In this document: positions 16,614 to 25,214 of the stretch, piece by piece
How positions within the stretch are numbered: position 1 is the stretch's first letter
Layout of the letters: the number at the start of each line of letters is the position of its first letter
Source: Mycolicibacterium setense
GTDB taxonomy: Bacteria > Actinomycetota > Actinomycetes > Mycobacteriales > Mycobacteriaceae
NCBI RefSeq assembly: GCF_000805385.1
Contig: NZ_JTJW01000010.1
Location: 62,001-126,000 of the forward strand
DNA length: 64,000 nt
Direction of reading: 5' to 3'
The notes under the pieces: model-generated
The model's database searches: none
Seen by the model: only the letters and a program-made list of their open reading frames with translations
What the model was told of the DNA's origin: nothing
Program-made: the position numbers and the translations under genes

Positions 16614-17885
16614 GTGACAACTTCGGTCAGACCCGGCGAAGGCTCGGCCAACGCTGCGCGGCGGGACGCGTTCTCCGAGCGCCTGCTCAAGGGTTCGGTT
16701 CGCAAGTCGTATGCACCCGTGGTGGATATCGACTGGCACGCGCCGCTGGATCCCGACAAGTTCTTCCTGCCGCCGAGGATCGTGTCACTGTACGGAACGC
16801 CGTTGTGGGACAGCATGTCTCGCGAAGAGCAGATCGAGCTGTCGCGCCAGGAACTGGCCAACACCCTCTCGGCGGGCATCTGGTTCGAGAACATCCTCAA
16901 CCAGGCACTGCTGCGCAAGATGATGCACCAGGATCCCACCTCGAATTCCACGCACTACGAGCTCACCGAACTGGGCGACGAAACCCGCCACATGGTGATG
17001 TTCGGCAAGGCCATCGACAAGATCGGCGCCAAGCCTGTGCGGCCACGGCTGTACCAGCGCATCATCATCAACTCGCTGCCGTTCTTCTTCCGCGGCTCGG
17101 TCCTGTGGGTGGCCGCGCTGGTTGGCGAGGAGATCTTCGACTCGCTGCAGCGGCAGATGATGGACGACCCCGAGCTGCAGCCCATGGTGCAGCGCCTGAT
17201 GCGGATCCACGTCACCGAGGAGGCCCGTCACATCCAGTTCGCGCGGGACGGCCTGCGCCAGCGCACTCCGTCGATGCGTTGGTACAAGCGCGCGTGGGTG
17301 GCCAACCTCAACGGCGTCGGCGGTTTCTTCTTCCGCTACCTGTTCACCAACAAGGTGCAGTACGCGCGCGTCGGCCTGAATGCCCGGGCCGCGCGCCGGA
17401 TGGCACGGGCCAGCGCCCACCGTCGGGAGGTGCAGATCTCCGGCTTCGCCCCACTGGCCGCCTTCCTCGAAGAGGTCGGGCTGATGGGCCGCATCGGACG
17501 GCGCATGTGGCGGCGCTCGGGCTTCCTCCCGGCCAAGACGCCGCTGCCGCTCACCGCGGCTGCCACGCCCGCCGAAAGTTCCGAAGAAGGCGTCACAGAA
17601 GAGGTGTACGACGGTTTCGCGATCCTGGACAACGGTGACGGCGATCGCCGGGTTCACGTGCGCCTGACCGGCCACTTGGACCCGATCGACGGTCAATATC
17701 ATTGGCGTGGAACGATTCTCGACGCGCCGAGCACCGTGGCGGCCGGCCGCGTGCGGTTGAGCATCGGGACCCGTACTGTCGACGCCCGCATCACCGAGCG
17801 CACCTCACAGGGCACCCACTCGATCGCCGGCGTCGGTGAGCCACCCTTCGAGCTCGATGACGTGGAGGTCAGCGCCGCCGGGTGA
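16614..17885 (+). CDS. AurF-type diiron oxygenase with C-terminal DUF4873
   Basis: A 423-residue protein with GTG start and GAAGGGA ribosome-binding site. Residues 30-290 form an AurF-like helical bundle whose likely iron ligands are in WFENILNQ, GDETRHMVMF, VGEEIFD and HVTEEARHIQF. AurF-like enzymes oxidise amines or other substrates using a mu-oxo diiron centre. Residues 325-420 match the DUF4873 beta domain (YDGFAIL...HVRLTGHLDPIDGQYHWRG), often found with flavoprotein monooxygenases. Its substrate is unknown. The upstream palindrome suggests regulated expression. The stop overlaps the convergent MFS gene by 17 bases. Confidence 0.82.
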   Translation: MTTSVRPGEGSANAARRDAFSERLLKGSVRKSYAPVVDIDWHAPLDPDKFFLPPRIVSLYGTPLWDSMSREEQIELSRQELANTLSAGIWFENILNQALLRKMMHQDPTSNSTHYELTELGDETRHMVMFGKAIDKIGAKPVRPRLYQRIIINSLPFFFRGSVLWVAALVGEEIFDSLQRQMMDDPELQPMVQRLMRIHVTEEARHIQFARDGLRQRTPSMRWYKRAWVANLNGVGGFFFRYLFTNKVQYARVGLNARAARRMARASAHRREVQISGFAPLAAFLEEVGLMGRIGRRMWRRSGFLPAKTPLPLTAAATPAESSEEGVTEEVYDGFAILDNGDGDRRVHVRLTGHLDPIDGQYHWRGTILDAPSTVAAGRVRLSIGTRTVDARITERTSQGTHSIAGVGEPPFELDDVEVSAAG

Positions 17886-19062
17886 GAACCGAGCGGCCGA
17901 GCAACGCGACCGCGAACACCGCCCCGCCGATCCCCGAGATCAACAGCGGCAGTTGGCCGGGCTGACCCGGAATGGCAGTCCAGAGCAGCCCGGCCCACAC
18001 TCCGGCGGCCAGCAGGGCGAATCCGCTGAGCCCCTGGAACACCCCCTGCGCACTGCCCTGCAGGTCGGAGCCGACCAGCGAGGAAACCCAGGCCTTGCTG
18101 ACGCCGTCGGTGCACCCCGTGAACAATCCATAGGCCCCGATCAGCAGCCAGGCCAACAGCGGATCGTCGGTCAGGCCCAGACCCGCGTAGCCGATTGCGA
18201 AGAACACCAGGCCGATTCCGAACACCGGTAGTCGACCGATCCGGTCGGCGAGCAGCCCGGCCGGGAAGCTGGAGAGGGCGTAGACGGCGTTGTAGGTGAC
18301 GTAGGCCAGGATCACCTCGACCACCGAGAAGCCGATCTCGTTGAGCCGCAACAACAACAGCGCATCGGGAAAGTTCACCAGGGCGAAGGCCACCAGCACG
18401 GCCGTCACCCGCCAGTACCGCGCGGGCAGCTCGCGCACCCGGGCGAACACCGGCTCACGCTGCTTGACCGGTTGGAGCTGCTCAGCACGCTTCCCTGTGC
18501 GCTTTTCCGAAACCAGGAACACCAGCGCCACGCTGAGGACTGCGGGCACCACGGCAACCCAGAGCAGCGGCGCGATCTGATGGTCGAGCAGTTCGTACCC
18601 CGCCAAGCCCAGCAGCGGACCGACGACCGCCCCGAAAGTGTCCATGGCCCGGTGGAATCCGAATACCCGACCGCGGGCGGTGGCGTCGATGTCGGCGACC
18701 AGCAGGGCATCACGTGGAGCGCCTCTGATGCCCTTCCCCAGGCGGTCCACGACGCGTCCCGCGAGCACACCGGGCCACGCACCCGCGGCCGCGACCATGA
18801 CCTTTCCCAGCGCCGCCATGCCGTAGCCGGTGGCGATCAGGGGGCGCTTGGCGAATCGGTCGCCGAGCGGACCCGCGGCCAGCTTGGTCATCGCGGCGGC
18901 GCCCTCGGCCGCGCCCTCTACCGCGCCGACCACCGCGGGCGGTGCACCGAGCACGGCCGTCAAATAGACCGGCAGCAGCGGGTAGAGGAGTTCGCTTGCG
19001 GCGTCTTGCAGGAAGGACACGGCGGACAGCACCCGAACATTGCGGGTCAGCCAGGCGGGCAC
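17869..19062 (-). CDS. MFS transporter
   Basis: From the GTG at 19062 this is a 397-residue major facilitator protein with 12 predicted helices. It carries the loop 2-3 motif GDRFAKRP, the motif DRLGKGIRGAPRDALL typical of a subgroup of actinobacterial MFS proteins, and ADRIGRLPVFG in the second half. Reading upstream of this GTG gives no membrane-protein character although the frame stays open. It is probably an exporter or a small-solute permease; no partner gene gives a substrate clue. Confidence 0.8.
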   Translation of the reverse strand: MPAWLTRNVRVLSAVSFLQDAASELLYPLLPVYLTAVLGAPPAVVGAVEGAAEGAAAMTKLAAGPLGDRFAKRPLIATGYGMAALGKVMVAAAGAWPGVLAGRVVDRLGKGIRGAPRDALLVADIDATARGRVFGFHRAMDTFGAVVGPLLGLAGYELLDHQIAPLLWVAVVPAVLSVALVFLVSEKRTGKRAEQLQPVKQREPVFARVRELPARYWRVTAVLVAFALVNFPDALLLLRLNEIGFSVVEVILAYVTYNAVYALSSFPAGLLADRIGRLPVFGIGLVFFAIGYAGLGLTDDPLLAWLLIGAYGLFTGCTDGVSKAWVSSLVGSDLQGSAQGVFQGLSGFALLAAGVWAGLLWTAIPGQPGQLPLLISGIGGAVFAVALLGRSVLTRRR

Positions 19063-19120
19063 CCGGTCATCATGCCTGACGGTGCGCCTCCACGGCGGTT
19101 GCCGAAGCGATAGGTGGGAT

Positions 19121-19141
19121 CCACGGCCCAAGAGGCCGTGG
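19121..19141. other. 8-bp stem hairpin in a divergent intergenic region
   Basis: CCACGGCC and its exact complement GGCCGTGG flank a five-base CAAGA loop. It lies between the MFS start on the minus strand and the KstR-type box of the LLM gene on the plus strand. It could insulate the two promoters. Confidence 0.35.
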
Positions 19142-19172
19142 TGACACATCGGGCCATTCGCCTCCGACGGTT

Positions 19173-19188
19173 CTAGAACACGTTCTAG
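19173..19188 (+). promoter_or_regulatory. KstR-type operator (CTAGAACACGTTCTAG)
   Basis: A perfect 16-bp palindrome that contains TAGAACACGTTCTA and so fits the KstR consensus TnnAACnnGTTnnA. It lies ten bases before the LLM oxidoreductase ATG, where binding would block transcription. KstR is the cholesterol-catabolism repressor of mycobacteria; its control of this gene is inferred from the motif. Confidence 0.75.
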
Positions 19189-19197
19189 TCTTGCCTG

Positions 19198-20073
19198 ATG
19201 CGGTTCACCTACGCCGAAGCCATGACCGATCCCACCTACTACATCCCGCTGGCCCAAGCGGCCGAGGCGGCCGGCTATCACGCCATGACGATCGCCGACA
19301 GCGTCGCCTACCCGTTCGAGTCCGACTCGAAGTACCCCTACACCCCTGACGGCAACCGGGAGTTCCTGGACGGCAAGGCATTCGTCGAAGCCTTCGTGAT
19401 GGCCTCGGCCCTGTGCGCCGTCACCACCACGCTGAAGTTCAACTTCTTCGTGCTCAAGTTGCCGATCCGGCCGCCTGCCCTGGTCGCCAAGCAGGTCGGC
19501 TCGCTCAATGCGCTGTTCGACAACCGGCTGGGCCTCGGCGTCGGCACCAGCCCGTGGCCCGAGGACTACGAGTTGATGGGTGTGCCGTTCGCGCGACGCG
19601 GCAAGCGGATGGACGAGTGCATCGACATCATCCGCGGACTGACCAGCGGTGAGTACTTCGAATACCACGGCGAGTTCTATGACATCCCCAAGACCAAGAT
19701 GACGCCGGCGCCGTCGAAGCCGGTGTCGATCCTCGTCGGCGGACACGCCGAGGCCGCCCTGCGCCGCGCGGCCCGCAACGACGGCTGGATGCACGGCGGC
19801 GGTAGCCCTGAGGAGCTCGACCAGCTGTTGACGCGGCTCAACCAGATCCGTCAGGAGGAAACGGACACGGCCCAGACCGACGATTTTCAAATCCACGTGA
19901 TCTCGGGAGACGCATTCACCCTCGACGGGATCAGACGGCTCGAGGACAAGGGCGTCACCGATGTGATCGTCGGCTTCCGGCTGCCCTACATCATGGGCGA
20001 CGACCCCGAGCCGCTCGACCGCAAGATCCGCCATCTGGAGAAGTTCGCCGAGAACGTCATCGCGAAGGTCTAG
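19198..20073 (+). CDS. LLM class F420-dependent oxidoreductase
   Basis: A 291-residue luciferase-like (alpha/beta TIM-barrel) oxidoreductase. The MRFTYAEAMTDPTYYIPLAQAAEAAGY start, LVAKQVGSLNALFDNRLGLGVGTSPWPEDYELMGV core and SILVGGHAEAALRRAARNDGWM are typical of mycobacterial F420-binding LLM enzymes. A perfect KstR-type box is placed at its promoter, which suggests a role in sterol or related lipid catabolism. By position it may correspond to Rv0940c of M. tuberculosis (from memory). The substrate is unknown. Confidence 0.87.
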   Translation: MRFTYAEAMTDPTYYIPLAQAAEAAGYHAMTIADSVAYPFESDSKYPYTPDGNREFLDGKAFVEAFVMASALCAVTTTLKFNFFVLKLPIRPPALVAKQVGSLNALFDNRLGLGVGTSPWPEDYELMGVPFARRGKRMDECIDIIRGLTSGEYFEYHGEFYDIPKTKMTPAPSKPVSILVGGHAEAALRRAARNDGWMHGGGSPEELDQLLTRLNQIRQEETDTAQTDDFQIHVISGDAFTLDGIRRLEDKGVTDVIVGFRLPYIMGDDPEPLDRKIRHLEKFAENVIAKV

Positions 20074-20094
20074 CGAGGTCCCGGCGGGCTGTCC

Positions 20095-20163
20095 GTGCGC
20101 CGCTTTCCACACCTGGGTCGTGCCCGGCGTCTGCCAGCAGCCCACGTGTGGAAAGCGGTGCAC
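20095..20163. repeat. 23-bp inverted repeat forming a hairpin after the LLM gene
   Basis: The arms at 20095-20117 and 20141-20163 match at 21 of 23 positions (core CCGCTTTCCACAC and its complement) with a 23-base loop. It lies 20 bp after the LLM stop. It could act as a terminator or be a dispersed intergenic repeat. Confidence 0.55.
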
Positions 20164-20301
20164 TTTTGGGCTGCCGTTTGAGGGAACACTCGCCGCCCCG
20201 TTAGCGTTGCACCCGCCGTTCTCGCCCAACGCTGCCCGAGAGCTCAGTCCGGCAACCCCCTGAAAGTGCCGGGATATTCAGTCGACTCGGAAAGCCTGCG
20301 A

Positions 20302-21561
20302 ATGACGACGTCCCTCGAACGTGCCACTCCGATGGGCGGCCCACCGCCCGTCGGAGTGGGCGGCCCGCCGCCGCGCGCCATCGTTGCGCCCGATCCCACG
20401 GTGCGCATGCTCGCGGTGCTCGCCCTGGCCCTCGGCGGCTTCGGCATCGGCACTACCGAATTCGTCGCTATGGGGCTGCTGCCCGACATCGCGGCCGGAT
20501 TCGGCATCAGCGAGCCCACCGCGGGCCACGTCATCTCCGCGTACGCGCTCGGTGTCGTGGTCGGCGCTCCCGTCATCGCGGCGCTCACCGCCCGCTGGCC
20601 CCGCAAGGCCCTGCTGCTCACGCTGATGGCGGTGTTCACCCTCGGCAACCTCGCCAGCATGCTGGCGCCCACCTATCCGACCCTGGTGATCGCCCGGTTC
20701 GTCGCTGGTCTTCCACACGGCGCGTTCTTCGGGATCGCCGCGCTGGCCGCCGCCCACCTGATGGGCCCGCAGAACCGGGCCAAAGCCGTGGCCTATGTGT
20801 TGTGCGGGCTGACCGTCGCGACCGTGTTGGGTGTTCCGCTGGCGTCCTGGCTCGGCCAGGCCCTCGGTTGGCGCAGCGCCTTCGGCCTGGTGGTCGGCGT
20901 CGGCCTGATCACCCTGATCGCCCAGTGGCGCTGGTTGCCCGCACAGCTGCGCACCATGCACGTCACCAGCCCGCTCACCGAACTGGGTGCGCTGCGCCGT
21001 CCACAGGTGTGGCTGGCGGTGCTGGTCGGAATGATCGGCTTCGGCGGCATGTTCGCGGTGTACACCTACATCAGCACCACCATGACCGATGTGACCGGCC
21101 TGCCGCGGGCGACGGTTCCCGTGGCGCTCATGGTGTTCGGCCTGGGCATGGTCGTCGGCAACCTGATCGGCGGCCGGTTGGCCGACACCTCGGTGATCCG
21201 CGCCCTGTACCTCTCGCTCGGTTCCCTCGCCGCGCTGCTCGCCGCGTTCTCGCTGGGTGCGCACAGCCCGTGGACCGCGCTGCCGCTGCTGTTCGGCATC
21301 GGCGTGGCCGGCTCGGCCGTCGGGCCCGCGCTACAGACCCGGCTGATGGACGTCGCGCGCGATGCCCAGACCCTCGCCGCTGCCCTCAACCATTCGGCGC
21401 TCAACATCGGCAACGCCACGGGCGCCTGGGTGGGCGGCCTGGTGATCGCGGCCGGTCTCGGTTACACCGCGCCGGCCGCCGCGGGCTCGCTGCTGGCGAT
21501 CGGTGGCCTGCTCGTGTTCACGGTGTCGGTATCACTCCAGAAGCGGACCGCTGTTCGGTGA
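20302..21561 (+). CDS. MFS transporter (arabinose/multidrug efflux type)
   Basis: From the ATG at 20302 this is a 419-residue 12-helix permease. After a Pro/Gly-rich cytoplasmic N-terminus, helix 1 reads FGIGTTEFVAMGLLPDIAAGFGISEPTAGH, the signature of the AraJ/NepI/Cmx-like drug-H+ antiporter 1 subgroup. A GTG 36 bases upstream would extend it, but the extension lacks any special feature. Likely substrates are sugars, nucleosides or drugs. Its 3' end overlaps the convergent DUF5709 gene by 30 bases. Confidence 0.82.
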   Translation: MTTSLERATPMGGPPPVGVGGPPPRAIVAPDPTVRMLAVLALALGGFGIGTTEFVAMGLLPDIAAGFGISEPTAGHVISAYALGVVVGAPVIAALTARWPRKALLLTLMAVFTLGNLASMLAPTYPTLVIARFVAGLPHGAFFGIAALAAAHLMGPQNRAKAVAYVLCGLTVATVLGVPLASWLGQALGWRSAFGLVVGVGLITLIAQWRWLPAQLRTMHVTSPLTELGALRRPQVWLAVLVGMIGFGGMFAVYTYISTTMTDVTGLPRATVPVALMVFGLGMVVGNLIGGRLADTSVIRALYLSLGSLAALLAAFSLGAHSPWTALPLLFGIGVAGSAVGPALQTRLMDVARDAQTLAAALNHSALNIGNATGAWVGGLVIAAGLGYTAPAAAGSLLAIGGLLVFTVSVSLQKRTAVR

Positions 21562-21936
21562 CGACGGGATGATGTGCACCGCGGCTTCTTCGGCAGATGC
21601 CGCACCGCCGTCGATGCCGACGTCAGTCCCGAGCAGCTCTGCCTCGTCGTCCACGCCGAAACCCGCATCGGGGGCGACCAACCGACCCGAACGCCGATCT
21701 CCGACCTCGTCGTCACCTGCCTGCTCGTCGACATAATCGGATTCGTCGAGCCGCATGGCCGGATCAGGTTCTTCCTCGGCCAGGAGCTCATCGAGCGTCT
21801 CGTGCTCACGCGGTTCGCGCCAGCGGTCCGGCGGCGAGTAACCCTCGTCCAGCAAGTCGTCGACCCCCCGGTCGATCAGGGTGTCCTCTTGAGTCAACTG
21901 GTCGTCGTCGTCGACGCTGTACCCGTCACTACTCAT
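21532..21936 (-). CDS. DUF5709 domain-containing acidic protein
   Basis: A 134-residue, strongly acidic protein (many Asp/Glu, few hydrophobic segments) starting MSSDGYSVDDDDQLTQEDTL. The pattern GYSPPDRWREP..HETLDELLAEEEPD matches the actinobacterial DUF5709 family as I remember it. The composition suggests a soluble, possibly disordered protein; its function is unknown. It is convergent with the MFS gene, overlapping by 30 bases. Confidence 0.75.
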   Translation of the reverse strand: MSSDGYSVDDDDQLTQEDTLIDRGVDDLLDEGYSPPDRWREPREHETLDELLAEEEPDPAMRLDESDYVDEQAGDDEVGDRRSGRLVAPDAGFGVDDEAELLGTDVGIDGGAASAEEAAVHIIPSSPNSGPLLE

Positions 21937-22102
21937 CTTTCAACGATGTCACAGCCGACGGCTACCTGAGCCGGTGTTGGCCCGTGGAGATGGACCCGAG
22001 ATGTGCGCGGCGCGAATGCCGTCGACCGTCACCGAGACCGTCCCCGATCAGGACTCGCACGGTGGGCCATCCCGAGCCCGGCAGGCGGGCTGCCTTCCTG
22101 AG

Positions 22103-22137
22103 AAATTCCACACTTTCAGCTGAGAATCATGGAATTT
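22103..22137. promoter_or_regulatory. 8-bp inverted repeat between DUF5709 and secreted-protein genes
   Basis: AAATTCCA and TGGAATTT flank 19 bases in an unusually AT-rich part of the 286-bp divergent gap at 21937-22222. A -10-like TTATAG follows near 22160. It could be an operator for the secreted-protein gene; the rest of the gap shows nothing recognisable. Confidence 0.3.
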
Positions 22138-22222
22138 TCGAACCCGAATCCGGATTAAACGTTATAGGCAGCGACCGGACGTAGTGGGACTTCCGGTGCG
22201 GCCTGCAACGGAGGGTTGGGAA

Positions 22223-22516
22223 ATGAAGACATCTACCATTGCCGCATTAGCCGCGGGCACACTGGCCGCGGGCGCGTTCTTCGGTGGCATCGCCGCTGCC
22301 GCACCGACCGGACAGTCGGCCGAACAAACCGTGAAAAGCCTGCAGACCAGTGGATACCACGTCATCGTCAATCGCACGGGCACCGCACCTCTGGCCAACT
22401 GCACCGTGCTGGGTGTGCGCCAGGGGCAGACCCATGCCACCAACGATTCCAGGGGCGGCGGTTCGATCAATACCACCGTCATTTCGAAGACGGCATATGT
22501 CGAAATCGCGTGCTGA
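22223..22516 (+). CDS. small secreted mycobacterial protein
   Basis: From the ATG at 22223, with GGAGG eight bases before it, this is a 97-residue protein. A signal peptide (MKTSTIAALAAGTLAAGAFFGGIAAA) is followed by a mature part of about 70 residues with the pattern LQTSGYHVIVNRTGTAPLANCTVLGVRQG and a second Cys as the last residue. The gene at 32785-33108 encodes a related protein with the same two-Cys arrangement. The family is mycobacterial and unnamed to my knowledge. An intrinsic terminator follows at 22594. Confidence 0.8.
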   Translation: MKTSTIAALAAGTLAAGAFFGGIAAAAPTGQSAEQTVKSLQTSGYHVIVNRTGTAPLANCTVLGVRQGQTHATNDSRGGGSINTTVISKTAYVEIAC

Positions 22517-22593
22517 ATAGGGAATAAAACCGGGCACACATTTTCCGAACACACCATTCCGGACATAGCGGTCCGGTGAAATTCGGTGCCCGC

Positions 22594-22622
22594 AATCGGC
22601 CGCACGATGAGTGCGGCCGATT
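22594..22622 (+). terminator. intrinsic terminator
   Basis: A perfect 12-bp stem (AATCGGCCGCAC and its complement) with a GATGA loop is followed by TTGTTTT. This is a classical intrinsic terminator for the small secreted-protein gene. Confidence 0.8.
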
Positions 22623-22688
22623 TGTTTTGGGGCGGGGGCCCGATCGGGAGCGCCTGGCTTGTCGGGGGGTCGGCGTACGGTACCGAAC

Positions 22689-23015
22689 ATGAGTTCGATA
22701 ATGGTCTCCGAGCGAGACATCGAGCGGACGATTGTCGGTGAGGCACTCGATCACCTGCACGCCGCCTGTAAAGAAATCGACGCGCTGTCGGTGCACGCCC
22801 TGACACGGTCGGAACTCCACGAGGTTTTGAGCCGGCTCGACGCCGGGGAGAAACGACTGGCGACCGCCCAGCAACGGCTGCTCGGGCGGATGGTCGCCAC
22901 CAACACCGCATCGCCGCCGCGGTTCGATCCGGCCGCCGTGCTCGCCAGACGGCTGCGGATCTCACCGGCCGAGGCGCAGCAACGGATAGCGGCTGCCGGG
23001 CAGACATCCGACTGA
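22689..23015 (+). CDS. short DUF222 (13E12-like) domain protein
   Basis: From the ATG at 22689 this is a 108-residue helical protein. Its pattern (IVGEALDHLHAACKEIDALSVHALTRSELHEVLSRLDAGEKRL, then ARRLRISPAEAQQRI) matches the N-terminal part of DUF222 proteins, the REP13E12-associated family. Typical DUF222 proteins run 400 or more residues and end in an HNH nuclease; here the frame stops right after the RISPAEA motif. It is either a stand-alone short member or a remnant. No nuclease fragment follows before the next gene. Confidence 0.6.
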   Translation: MSSIMVSERDIERTIVGEALDHLHAACKEIDALSVHALTRSELHEVLSRLDAGEKRLATAQQRLLGRMVATNTASPPRFDPAAVLARRLRISPAEAQQRIAAAGQTSD

Positions 23016-23045
23016 GATCCGCATGAAAGTTCGGCGGCGCCGGCA

Positions 23046-24458
23046 GTGGGTATCCCACCCGTCGTGGCATTTGATCTCACCCCCACCGCGGCACAGCATG
23101 ACCTGGGCCGCCGTACACACGAGTTCGCCGAACAGGTCATCCGGCCGGTCGCCGCCGAATACGACCAGCGGCAGGAGTTTCCCTGGCCGGTGCTCGAAGA
23201 AGCGGCCGTCCAGGGCTTCTACAGCCCGCTGTTCTATCGGGACCTGATCGGTGATCCCACGGGGTTGTCCTTGCCGATGTTCATGGAGGAGCTGTTCTGG
23301 GGCTGCGCCGGAATCGGATTGGCCATCGTCATGCCGGCGCTGGCGCTGTCGGCGATCGGCCAGGCCGCGTCCCCGGAACAGATGCTTCAGTGGGCGCCCG
23401 AATGCTTCGGCACCGCCGGTGATCTCAAGCTGGCCGCCCTGGCCATCTCTGAGCCCGAGGGCGGCAGCGATGTGCGAAACCTCCGCACCTACGCCGTCCG
23501 GAGCGGGCCCGGCGCGGAGGCGGACTGGATCATCAACGGCCACAAGATGTGGATCGGCAACGGCGGTATCGCCAACGTGCACGTCGTCAACGCCGTCGTC
23601 GACAAGGACCTCGGCCACAAGGGGCAGGCGTTGTTCGTGGTGGAAGGCGGCACGCCCGGTTTGGAGATGGTGCGCAAGCTCGACAAGCTGGGCTGCCGCG
23701 CCTCACACACCGCGGAGCTGAAGTTCAACGACGTCCGGGTACCCGCCGGCAATCTGCTCGGCGGCCACGAGAAGTTGGAGCGCAAGCTGGCGCGGGCTCG
23801 AGAGGCGGTCGAGGGAGGCAGGAATTCCGGGTCCGCCACGCTCGGAACCTTTGAACAGACTCGGCCGATGGTGGCCGCCCAGGCACTCGGAATCGCCAGG
23901 GCGGCATTGGAATACGCCACCGAGTACGCGAACCGCCGGATCGCCTTCGGCGGCCCGATCATCGACAACCAGGGCGTGGCGTTTCCACTCGCCGACCTGG
24001 CCACACAGATCGATGCCGCCCGGCTGCTCACCTGGCGCGCCTCTTGGATGGCCGCGACCGGCGTGCCGTTCGAGCGTGGCGAAGGCTCGATGTCGAAGCT
24101 CGCCGCCAGTGAGGTTGCTGTACGGACCACTGAGCGGGCCATCCAGACCATGGGCGGCTGGGGTTACGTGACGGATCACCCGGTCGAGAAGTGGTACCGG
24201 GATGCCAAGCTGTACACCATCTTTGAGGGCACCAGCGAAATCCAGCGCATGGTCGTCGCGCACGCGCTCGGCGCCGCCGACGGTAAGCCGCCACTGCACG
24301 TCGACCTGGAACCGTCGGGTGGGCCTTTGAACAGGTGGTTCGGCCGCGGAACGCCGCTGCGCACCCGCACCGCCGATGCCGCGCTGTCCGCCAAGGACCG
24401 CATGCCCGAGCCGGTCATGCGATTGGCGATGAAAGTCTTACGCCCGCCCCGCAGGTAG
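23046..24458 (+). CDS. acyl-CoA dehydrogenase family protein
   Basis: A 470-residue flavoenzyme catalysing alpha,beta-dehydrogenation of an acyl-CoA. The FAD-binding LAALAISEPEGGSDV segment, the flavin-contacting IQTMGGWGYVTDHPVEKWYRDAKLY and the catalytic Glu in IFEGTSEIQRM are all intact. The C-terminal 60 residues (from about 410) are a non-conserved extension rich in Arg and Pro. The GTG at 23046 is used here; a GTG at 23064 is also possible. No KstR-type box is seen upstream. The acyl substrate is unknown. Confidence 0.88.
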   Translation: MGIPPVVAFDLTPTAAQHDLGRRTHEFAEQVIRPVAAEYDQRQEFPWPVLEEAAVQGFYSPLFYRDLIGDPTGLSLPMFMEELFWGCAGIGLAIVMPALALSAIGQAASPEQMLQWAPECFGTAGDLKLAALAISEPEGGSDVRNLRTYAVRSGPGAEADWIINGHKMWIGNGGIANVHVVNAVVDKDLGHKGQALFVVEGGTPGLEMVRKLDKLGCRASHTAELKFNDVRVPAGNLLGGHEKLERKLARAREAVEGGRNSGSATLGTFEQTRPMVAAQALGIARAALEYATEYANRRIAFGGPIIDNQGVAFPLADLATQIDAARLLTWRASWMAATGVPFERGEGSMSKLAASEVAVRTTERAIQTMGGWGYVTDHPVEKWYRDAKLYTIFEGTSEIQRMVVAHALGAADGKPPLHVDLEPSGGPLNRWFGRGTPLRTRTADAALSAKDRMPEPVMRLAMKVLRPPRR

Positions 24459-24485
24459 GAGGGGGACCGGATAGATTCCACCTCC

Positions 24486-25166
24486 ATGACCGTCTCCGTC
24501 ACCGTCGACGAGCTCGTAGTCGCCGACCCACCCGACGCCTGGACGCGAGCCGGGTTCAGTGTTGACCCCGGCGGAGACGCGGCCCCGGTCTGCCGGGTCG
24601 GCGACGTCCGCATCCGACTGGCCGGCACCGATCGCGGCACCGGCATCGTCGGGTGGTCGTTGAGCGGCCTGCCATCGTATTGCATTGACGACATCGACGG
24701 CATCCCGACGACGCGGAGCACCGCCACGTCGGACACCTCCACGTCCGACACCGCCATCACAGCACCGGCCACGCACCCCAACGGCGCCACCGCGATCGAC
24801 CACGTCGTGCTGCTGTCCCCCGACCTGGACCGCACGGTCGCGTCGCTGGCCGCTGTGGATCTGGCTCCGCGCCGGGAACGCAACGGCGAACTCGGCGGGC
24901 GGCCCATCCGTCAGGTCTTCTTCCGGCTCGGCGAGGTGATCCTCGAGGTGGTCGGTTCACCGGAGCCGGCGGGTGACGGCCCGTCGACTCTGTGGGGGAT
25001 CACCTACGTCGTCGCCGACATCGACGCGACCGCCGAGTTCTTCGGTGATCACACCGCGCCGGTCAAAGACGCCGTCCAGCCAGGCCGCCGGATCACCACG
25101 GTCCGGCACAAGAGTTTCGGGATGTCGGTCCGCACGGCGGTGATCTCCGCGACTCCTCGCCGCTGA
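24486..25166 (+). CDS. VOC (glyoxalase-like) family protein
   Basis: A 226-residue protein starting 27 bp after the acyl-CoA dehydrogenase, so probably in the same operon. The C-terminal half shows a vicinal-oxygen-chelate fold: AIDHVVLLSPDLDRTVASL with a candidate metal His, VILEVVG with a candidate Glu, and TYVVADIDATAEFFG. The N-terminal 75 residues look like a degenerate second module. A Thr/Ser/Asp/Ala linker (residues 75-98) joins them. The reaction is unknown. Confidence 0.7.
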   Translation: MTVSVTVDELVVADPPDAWTRAGFSVDPGGDAAPVCRVGDVRIRLAGTDRGTGIVGWSLSGLPSYCIDDIDGIPTTRSTATSDTSTSDTAITAPATHPNGATAIDHVVLLSPDLDRTVASLAAVDLAPRRERNGELGGRPIRQVFFRLGEVILEVVGSPEPAGDGPSTLWGITYVVADIDATAEFFGDHTAPVKDAVQPGRRITTVRHKSFGMSVRTAVISATPRR

Positions 25167-25214
25167 CGTGTGTCGGGATACCGGCCGCTCGATGCTGTTG
25201 CCTATCCTCAGCGC

